DNA of 11,122 nt from the NCBI GenBank assembly GCA_903921135.1, contig CAIXOY010000680.1, forward strand, positions 1-11,122. Reading direction: 5' to 3'. This stretch comes from an uncultured Gammaproteobacteria bacterium. GTDB lineage: Bacteria; Pseudomonadota; Gammaproteobacteria; Pseudomonadales; UBA5518. The notes beneath the pieces are model-generated. The model saw only the letters and a program-made list of their open reading frames with translations. It had not been told where the DNA came from and did not search any database. The stretch's first letter is position 1; each line of letters starts with the position of its first letter. Below are positions 6,849 to 11,122 of this stretch, piece by piece. The position numbers and the translations under genes are program-made.

Positions 6849-8357
6849 TCAGCGCGCGTCCCCGCCCTGCTCCAATGCTTCGAACCAGGGGGCGCGCGCC
6901 GTCATGATCAGCGTAGCGGCGCGTTGCTCGTCGAGGTCCTCGATGCCGAGGAGATCCTCGACTGCCTGCTCCGCGAGGTCTTCCATCGTGACGATGCCGC
7001 GGCTCGCCAGGCGGAAGGCGAGCTGGCGATCCATACCGTCCATACCCAGAAGGTCCTCGGCCGGCTCGGAAGACCCGAGGCGCTCCTCGGAAGCGATGGC
7101 CTGCGTCAGCAAGGCATCCTTGGCCCGGGCGCGGAGCTCCTCGGCGGTGTCCTTGTCGAAGCCGTCGATCGCCATCATCTCCTCGAGCGGGACGTAGGCG
7201 ATTTCTTCCAGCGTGGAAAAGCCTTCTTCCACAAGCACGAAAGCCACGTCCTCGTCGACGTCCAGGGCTTCCATGAAGCGGGCGATGGTGGCGCCAGCCT
7301 CCTGCTCCTGCTTGGCTTGCTGTTCTTCGAGGCTCATCACGTTGATGTTCCAGCCAGTGAGCTGGCTGGCGAGCCGGACGTTCTGACCACCGCGGCCGAT
7401 GGCCTGCGCGAGGTTGTCTTCCGCGACAGCCACTTCCATGGTGTTTGTGTCTTCGTCTACGACGATCGACTCCACATCGGCGGGCGCCATCGCGTTGATG
7501 ACCAGCTGCGCGGGGTTGTCATCCCAGAGGATGATGTCGACGCGCTCCCCGTCGAGCTCGTTCGAGACGGCCTGGACGCGCGAGCCGCGGATGCCGACGC
7601 AGGCACCGACAGGGTCGATGCGGCCGTCGTTGGTCTTGACCGCTATCTTGGCGCGCAGGCCCGGATCACGCGCCGCCGCGCGGATGTCGATCACCTGCTC
7701 GGCGATCTCGGGCACCTCGATCTTGAAGAGCTCGATAAGCATTTCGGGGCAGGTGCGGCTCATGATGAGCTGCGGGCCGCGGGCCTCGGTCTGGATTTCC
7801 TTCAGCACCGCGCGGACACGATCGCCGATGCGGAAAGTCTCACGGCCCACCAACTGATCGCGCGAGAGCAAGGCTTCGGCGTTGTTGCCAAGATCGACGA
7901 TCACGGCATCGCGGGTGACTTTCTTTACACTGCCGCCCAGCATTTCGCCAACCCGGTCGCGGTACTGGTCGACGATCTGCGCGCGCTCTGCCTCACGGAC
8001 CTTCTGGACGATGACCTGCTTGGCGGTCTGCGCGGCAATACGGCCGAAGCCGACGTTTTCGACCTGCTCTTCGTAGATGTCGCCAGGGCGAAGCGCGGTG
8101 TTCTTCTCATGGGCTTCCTGCAGCGTGAACTCGGTGCCCAGGGCAGCAGGCTCCTCATTGCTGCGGACCAGCCAACGGCGAGACGTGGTGTAGTCGCCGC
8201 TCTGGCGATCGATCACGACGTGGATGTCGGAGTCCTCGTCGTAGCGTTTCTTGGTCGCCGTGGCGAGGGCCTGTTCGATGGCCTCGAAAATGATTTCGCG
8301 CGAGACGCCCTTCTCGTTCGAGACGGCCTCGGCAACCAGCAGGATTTCCTTGTTCAT
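6849..8357 (-). CDS. nusA: Transcription termination/antitermination factor NusA
   Basis: Binds RNA polymerase and nascent RNA, promoting pausing, hairpin-dependent termination and antitermination complexes. The 502-residue protein aligns end to end with E. coli NusA (495). It has an RNAP-binding N-terminal domain (1-130, MNKEIL...ALATATKK...IDRQSG), an S1 domain (about 135-200), KH1 (about 200-275, GIRG at 255-258), KH2 (about 280-345, GRGG at 321-324), and two acidic helix-hairpin-helix repeats (about 364-425 and 437-495) typical of gammaproteobacteria. The ATG at 8357 is chosen over an in-frame codon 6 residues upstream because MNKEIL is the universal family start and GGAG lies 7 bases upstream. 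It follows rimP by 36 bases. Tandem terminators upstream make self-regulation plausible. Confidence 0.97.
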   Translation of the reverse strand: MNKEILLVAEAVSNEKGVSREIIFEAIEQALATATKKRYDEDSDIHVVIDRQSGDYTTSRRWLVRSNEEPAALGTEFTLQEAHEKNTALRPGDIYEEQVENVGFGRIAAQTAKQVIVQKVREAERAQIVDQYRDRVGEMLGGSVKKVTRDAVIVDLGNNAEALLSRDQLVGRETFRIGDRVRAVLKEIQTEARGPQLIMSRTCPEMLIELFKIEVPEIAEQVIDIRAAARDPGLRAKIAVKTNDGRIDPVGACVGIRGSRVQAVSNELDGERVDIILWDDNPAQLVINAMAPADVESIVVDEDTNTMEVAVAEDNLAQAIGRGGQNVRLASQLTGWNINVMSLEEQQAKQEQEAGATIARFMEALDVDEDVAFVLVEEGFSTLEEIAYVPLEEMMAIDGFDKDTAEELRARAKDALLTQAIASEERLGSSEPAEDLLGMDGMDRQLAFRLASRGIVTMEDLAEQAVEDLLGIEDLDEQRAATLIMTARAPWFEALEQGGDAR

Positions 8358-8393
8358 CCCTATGCTCCGCAACACATCCGGGCCCTCGCGGGC

Positions 8394-8855
8394 TCAGTCA
8401 TCCTCAACCACCAGACTGGCCTTGCGGATCGCTCCCCAAGGCACCCGTAGCCGCCCGCCGGCGGCAAGATCCAGTTCCACGGCGTCCGCGTCGGCGCCGG
8501 CGATCAGGCCGTCGAGATTGCGCTGGCCATCGATCAGACGTGCCAGGCGGATCTTCACACGCGAGCCTTTGTAGTGCTCGTACTGCTCTGCCCGGAAAAG
8601 CGGCCTGTCCCAGCCGGGCGATGACACTTCGAGCGTGTAGGCACCCGTAATCGGGTCCGAGACGTCGAGCGTGGCACTCGCCTGGCGGCTGACCGCCGCA
8701 CAATCGTCCACCGTTATGCCCTGCGGCGCGTCAATGTAGAGGCGAAGCAAGGAATGACGCGGCCTCGCGTTCAGCTCCACGCCCCACAGCTCGTACCCCA
8801 GCGCCTCGATAACAGGCCCCAGCAACTGCTGCAGATCCTCGACTCGAGCGCTCAC
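8394..8855 (-). CDS. rimP: Ribosome maturation factor RimP
   Basis: Assists early assembly of the 30S subunit. The 153-residue product matches E. coli RimP (about 150): N-terminal domain with LLGPVIEALGYELWGVE, the YIDAPQGITVDDCAAVSRQ block, then DPITGAYTLEVSSPGWDRPLF, and the C-terminal SH3-like barrel ending AIRKASLVVE. The start is GTG at 8855: AGGTGG lies 6 bases upstream, and the protein then has the family length. The frame stays open upstream to 9065, through both terminators and into the tRNA-fMet gene, but that stretch resembles nothing in RimP and has no good ribosome binding site. It is the first protein gene of the nusA-infB operon. Confidence 0.95.
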   Translation of the reverse strand: MSARVEDLQQLLGPVIEALGYELWGVELNARPRHSLLRLYIDAPQGITVDDCAAVSRQASATLDVSDPITGAYTLEVSSPGWDRPLFRAEQYEHYKGSRVKIRLARLIDGQRNLDGLIAGADADAVELDLAAGGRLRVPWGAIRKASLVVEDD

Positions 8856-8861
8856 GCCGTG

Positions 8862-8867
8862 CCACCT
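8862..8867 (-). promoter_or_regulatory. Ribosome binding site of rimP
   Basis: AGGTGG on the minus strand, 6 bases before the GTG at 8855. It lies only 6 bases beyond the U-tract of the upstream terminator. The same 9-mer GTCAGGTGG also follows the first terminator at 8954-8962, where no gene starts. Confidence 0.75.
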
Positions 8868-8873
8868 GACCCC

Positions 8874-8900
8874 AAAAACAAAAAATGGGCTCGTAGCCCA
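8874..8900 (-). terminator. Second tandem terminator before rimP
   Basis: Minus-strand stem TGGGCT/AGCCCA (8895-8900 with 8886-8891) with a 3-base loop, followed by TTTTTTGTTTTT. The U-tract is very strong although the stem is short. It sits only 18 bases from the rimP start codon, so any transcript from the tRNA-fMet promoter has to pass it to express rimP-nusA-infB. This placement fits an attenuator more than a simple end of transcription. Confidence 0.85.
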
Positions 8901-8960
8901 CTTCCCATTGCATCGGTACTGCCCGGACGCATCTTCTTCAAGCGCCCTGGTATCCACCTG

Positions 8961-8988
8961 ACAACAAAAAGCCCCGCTAGGGGGCTTT
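8961..8988 (-). terminator. First tandem terminator after tRNA-fMet
   Basis: Minus-strand stem AAAGCCCC/GGGGCTTT (8981-8988 with 8968-8975), 5-base loop, then continuing Ts and TTGTTG. It is a standard intrinsic terminator about 50 bases downstream of the tRNA-fMet 3' end. Together with the second terminator it partly insulates the tRNA gene from the protein genes. Confidence 0.88.
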
Positions 8989-8991
8989 CTG

Positions 8992-9026
8992 TGTTCCTTG
9001 CCCCGGGCTCCGCAGACCCCGGAACA
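8992..9026 (-). other. Stem-loop in the tRNA-fMet 3' trailer
   Basis: The transcript between tRNA-fMet and the first terminator can pair TGTTCC (9021-9026) with GGAACA (8992-8997), enclosing a GC-rich loop that can itself pair CCGGG with CCCGG. It may be a processing site (RNase III or RNase E) that releases the pre-tRNA from read-through mRNA. Pairing was seen by eye; function is inference. Confidence 0.4.
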
Positions 9027-9038
9027 GGATTTCGAAAA

Positions 9039-9115
<77 letters not shown>

Positions 9116-9132
9116 TCAACAACCGGAAACCG

Positions 9133-9149
9133 GCTCCCCCAGAGGGAGC
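9133..9149 (-). other. Leader hairpin near tRNA-fMet transcript start
   Basis: The inverted repeat GCTCCC/GGGAGC (9144-9149 with 9133-9138) spans the expected transcription start and the first bases of the pre-tRNA 5' leader; a second small repeat CCGG-TTT-CCGG follows at 9123-9133. They could fold at the pre-tRNA 5' end or simply reflect a GC-rich discriminator region. Confidence 0.35.
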
Positions 9150-9152
9150 GCA

Positions 9153-9182
9153 AGTATAAGAAGGCGTTTGTTTAATGGTCAA
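9153..9182 (-). promoter_or_regulatory. Sigma-70 promoter of tRNA-fMet operon
   Basis: Minus-strand TTGACC (9177-9182) and TATACT (9153-9158), five of six consensus bases each, separated by 18 bases. Downstream of the -10 is TTGCGCTC, a GC-rich discriminator of the kind found at stringently controlled stable-RNA promoters, placing the start at about 9145-9147, some 30 bases before the mature tRNA. It should drive tRNA-fMet and, by read-through, rimP-nusA-infB and beyond. A perfect inverted repeat GCAGA-N4-TCTGC (9183-9196) abuts the -35; no UP-element-like AT tract is seen. Confidence 0.85.
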
Positions 9183-9265
9183 GCAGAATGCTCTGCCTGA
9201 GATGCCTTTCTTCTTTGACCCTGACCGCAGAGCCCTCTCAGCAGGCTTTGCAAAGACGTATCGGA

Positions 9266-9350
9266 TGGTGCCCAAGGCCGGACTTGAACCGGCACGGCTT
9301 ACGCCACTACCCCCTCAAGATAGCGTGTCTACCAATTCCACCACTTGGGC
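9266..9350 (-). tRNA. leuU: tRNA-Leu(GAG)
   Basis: An 85-base class II tRNA with encoded CCA and a perfect 7-bp acceptor stem (GCCCAAG/CTTGGGC). The anticodon loop TTGAGGG gives anticodon GAG (reads CUU/CUC), and there is a long variable arm (GGC-GTAA-GCC) and a perfect T stem GCCGG/CCGGC. It lies 26 bases after secG, as leuU does in E. coli, with no promoter seen between them, so it is probably released from the secG transcript. No clear intrinsic terminator lies in the 83 bases before the tRNA-fMet promoter, so the upstream transcript may run on. Confidence 0.96.
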
Positions 9351-9376
9351 ATGAACCCGAAACCATCATTCCACTC

Positions 9377-9832
9377 TCACTGCTTGGCAGGAATATCTGC
9401 TGCTGCAGGAGTTTCATTCGCAGACTGCACCGCTGGCTCAGACACCGGAGCATCACCGGCCGACGGAATGTCCGAAGCTGGCGCGGAAGGCGTGTCGGTG
9501 CTCACCGCTGCGGCCGGGACCTCAGCTGCGGGAGCCGCGGCATTATCACCCGGTTGCAGCTCGGCTGCCACGGGTATTCCTCCCTCTCTTGCAGCTTCGG
9601 CCTTGTGTTTCGCCATCACCGCCAGACCGATGCTCGCCACGAAGAACAAGGTCGCGAGGATGGCCGTGCTGCGCGTGAGTACGTTACCTGCACCCACGGA
9701 GCCGAACACAGTCTGCGATGCGCCGGCACCAAAGGATGCGCCCACATCCGCGCCCTTGCCCTGCTGGATCAGGATGAGCCCGACCATCGCGGCAGAAAGC
9801 AGCACGTAAAACACCAGAATCAGCTGTTCCAT
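9377..9832 (-). CDS. secG: Protein translocase subunit SecG, long-tailed
   Basis: Small membrane subunit of the SecYEG translocon that aids SecA-driven export across the inner membrane. The first transmembrane helix is at about 4-22 and the second at about 53-74. The conserved cytoplasmic loop between them reads IQQGKGADVGASFGAGASQTVFGS, followed by GNVLTRST, exactly the family signature. After residue 75 comes a 75-residue Ala/Pro/Ser/Asp-rich tail of low complexity, making 151 residues against about 110 in E. coli. Start: ATG with AAGGA 5 bases upstream. Its first 13 bases overlap the 3' end of tpiA, indicating translational coupling. Confidence 0.95.
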   Translation of the reverse strand: MEQLILVFYVLLSAAMVGLILIQQGKGADVGASFGAGASQTVFGSVGAGNVLTRSTAILATLFFVASIGLAVMAKHKAEAAREGGIPVAAELQPGDNAAAPAAEVPAAAVSTDTPSAPASDIPSAGDAPVSEPAVQSANETPAAADIPAKQ

Positions 9833-10587
9833 GATCGTCCTTCAGCGGCTCTACAGATCGCCGCAAACTCACCGGCATCGAGGGAGGCGCCGCCAATCAG
9901 CCCACCGTCGATATCGGGCATCGCAAACAATGCCGCAGCATTCGCTGCCTTCACGCTGCCACCGTACAACACCCTGAGGCTCCGGCCCGCGTCCGGCGCA
10001 AAGGCCTCCGCCTGTTGCCGTAGTCGGCTGTGAACCTCCTGTGCCTGCTCGGGCGATGCCGTCAGGCCCGTGCCTATGGCCCAAACGGGCTCGTAAGCAA
10101 GAACCAACGACGCCGCGCGCTCCGGGCCGGCACCCTCGAGAACTGCCGACAACTGAGCCGCCACCACATCAAATGTGCGCCCGGCCTCGCGCTGTTCAAG
10201 GGTCTCTCCCACACACACGATGGGCGAGAGGCCCGCGGCCAATGCCGTACGCGTCTTGCGCGCAACGGCAAGGTCGTCTTCGCCGTTCCCCGCGCGTCGC
10301 TCCGAATGACCAAGGATCACCCAGTTGCAACCCACGTCGAGGAGCATCTGCGCAGACACCTCTCCGGTATGCGCACCGCAGGGAGCGGGGTGCATGTCCT
10401 GCGCGCCAACCCCCAACACGGAGCCGGCCAAACACTCTACGGCCAGTGACAGATAGGGGAACGGCGGGCACACCACCACATCCACCCCAATGCCGGCGAT
10501 CTCCCCGGCCAGAGACGGGAGGAGCGCACGGACCATTGCCTGCGAACCGTTCATCTTCCAGTTGCCGGCTACGAGCATTCGCCGCAC
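9820..10587 (-). CDS. tpiA: Triosephosphate isomerase
   Basis: Interconverts dihydroxyacetone phosphate and glyceraldehyde 3-phosphate in glycolysis and gluconeogenesis. The 255-residue TIM barrel is complete: N-terminal GNWKMNG with catalytic Lys11, electrophile His94 in GHSERR, general base Glu166 in AYEPVWAIGTG (flexible loop 6 follows), and the phosphate-binding YGGSV (208-212) and GGLIGGASL segments. The start is GTG at 10587, not the ATG three codons later: AGGGGGG lies 6 bases upstream of the GTG, and MRRMLVAGNWKMNG then has the same spacing as the E. coli N-terminus. It overlaps secG by 13 bases and follows glmM by 91 bases. Confidence 0.97.
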   Translation of the reverse strand: MRRMLVAGNWKMNGSQAMVRALLPSLAGEIAGIGVDVVVCPPFPYLSLAVECLAGSVLGVGAQDMHPAPCGAHTGEVSAQMLLDVGCNWVILGHSERRAGNGEDDLAVARKTRTALAAGLSPIVCVGETLEQREAGRTFDVVAAQLSAVLEGAGPERAASLVLAYEPVWAIGTGLTASPEQAQEVHSRLRQQAEAFAPDAGRSLRVLYGGSVKAANAAALFAMPDIDGGLIGGASLDAGEFAAICRAAEGRSWNS

Positions 10588-10593
10588 AGCCTA

Positions 10594-10600
10594 CCCCCCT
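10594..10600 (-). promoter_or_regulatory. Ribosome binding site of tpiA
   Basis: AGGGGGG on the minus strand, 6 bases before the GTG at 10587. It supports GTG over the ATG at 10578, for which the spacing would be 15 bases. Confidence 0.7.
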
Positions 10601-10678
10601 GAAAGCGGGCGCAGATGGTAACCAAGTGCCCGGGGGCGACACAAGGAAACTTGCGCGGCAGACACCGGGCTGGGCCCT

Positions 10679-11122
10679 TCAGGCCAATTCGGCACGCACC
10701 ACATCCGCGAGTTCGCCGGCCAACCGTTCGACCAACACGCCATCCTCACCCTCGACCATCACGCGTATGAGCGGCTCCGTGCCAGATGCCCTGAGCAACA
10801 CTCTGCCTCGGCCCGAAAGAAGGCCCTCTGCGCCCGCAACGGCTGCCGCCACGCGCGCGTTCGCGAGGGGGTCACTACGCCGCGCGACGGAAACATTGAC
10901 CATGACCTGCGGGAATTTGCTCACATCGGCCCGCAATTCACGCAGGCTGCGGCCACGCGTGCGCATGGCCGCCACTACCTGCAGCGCCGAGACGATGCCG
11001 TCCCCGGTGGTACTGACATCGAGACAGATGATGTGGCCGGAGGATTCGCCGCCCAGCCGCCAACCTTTGCCGGCCATCATTTCCAGCACATGCCGATCAC
11101 CTACCTTCGCCCGCGCGAAAGG
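10679..11122 (-). CDS. glmM: Phosphoglucosamine mutase (3' part)
   Basis: Interconverts glucosamine 6-phosphate and glucosamine 1-phosphate on the way to UDP-GlcNAc for peptidoglycan and lipopolysaccharide. Only the last 147 codons lie in the window; the frame is open to the edge, so the gene starts beyond 11122. Visible are PFARAKVGDRHV, the sugar-binding loop GGESSGH, TTGDGIVSALQVVAAM, and the C-terminal phosphate-binding domain with LLRASGTEPLIRVMVEGED, all matching E. coli GlmM closely. The catalytic phosphoserine loop is in the missing part. The next gene is tpiA, the pseudomonad-type arrangement. Confidence 0.95.
   Translation of the reverse strand, partial: PFARAKVGDRHVLEMMAGKGWRLGGESSGHIICLDVSTTGDGIVSALQVVAAMRTRGRSLRELRADVSKFPQVMVNVSVARRSDPLANARVAAAVAGAEGLLSGRGRVLLRASGTEPLIRVMVEGEDGVLVERLAGELADVVRAELA

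Noticed and set aside
8901..8960. Separate rimP promoter between the two terminators
   Set aside because: TTGAAG with TACCGA at 17 bases is the best pair found, and the -10 match is too poor to call.
9183..9265. Terminator of tRNA-Leu
   Set aside because: Small palindromes such as CTTTGCAAAG are present, but none is followed by a run of Ts on the minus strand.
10588..10678. Promoter or terminator between glmM and tpiA
   Set aside because: The best promoter match (TTGTGT, 18 bases, TACCAT) is only 3/6 and 4/6, and the CCGGGC/GCCCGG repeat (10665-10670 with 10628-10633) has a long loop and no U-tract. Co-transcription with glmM is simpler.

Overview
The window is a single block of housekeeping genes, all transcribed from the minus strand, from a GC-rich gammaproteobacterium. 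In transcription order (right to left) it reads glmM (3' part only), tpiA, secG, tRNA-Leu(GAG), tRNA-fMet(CAU), rimP, nusA, infB, rbfA, truB, rpsO, pnp. This is the classic gammaproteobacterial arrangement: E. coli has secG-leuU and metY-rimP-nusA-infB-rbfA-truB-rpsO-pnp, and pseudomonads keep glmM-tpiA-secG joined to it. The protein sequences are ordinary gammaproteobacterial orthologues. I cannot name the genus from the sequence. There is no phage, IS, CRISPR or plus-strand gene that I can support.

Region by region: 10679-11122 holds the end of glmM (amino-sugar supply for the cell wall). 9820-10587 is tpiA (glycolysis), overlapping secG (9377-9832, protein export) by 13 bases. tRNA-Leu follows 26 bases after secG and is probably co-transcribed with it. 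A strong sigma-70 promoter at 9153-9182, with a GC-rich discriminator typical of stable-RNA genes, then starts the tRNA-fMet gene. Two consecutive intrinsic terminators separate tRNA-fMet from rimP, so the protein genes downstream must depend on read-through, antitermination or an undetected promoter. The rest is a tightly packed gene-expression operon: 30S maturation (rimP, rbfA), transcription elongation and termination (nusA), translation initiation (infB), tRNA pseudouridylation (truB), ribosomal protein S15 (rpsO) and RNA decay (pnp). It is closed by a textbook intrinsic terminator at 42-69.

No new biological system was found. The points worth a second look are in RNA structure and control: the tandem terminators ahead of rimP, an initiator tRNA with a U1/U72 mismatch in place of C1/A72, a possible pseudoknot in the rpsO leader next to a GNRA-capped hairpin, a long-range stem in the pnp leader, and an unusually long Ala/Pro-rich tail on SecG. 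Four of the nine protein genes whose start lies in the window do not use ATG (pnp GTG, truB TTG, rimP GTG, tpiA GTG); each is supported by Shine-Dalgarno spacing and family alignment. All RNA structures were found by eye and not folded computationally.
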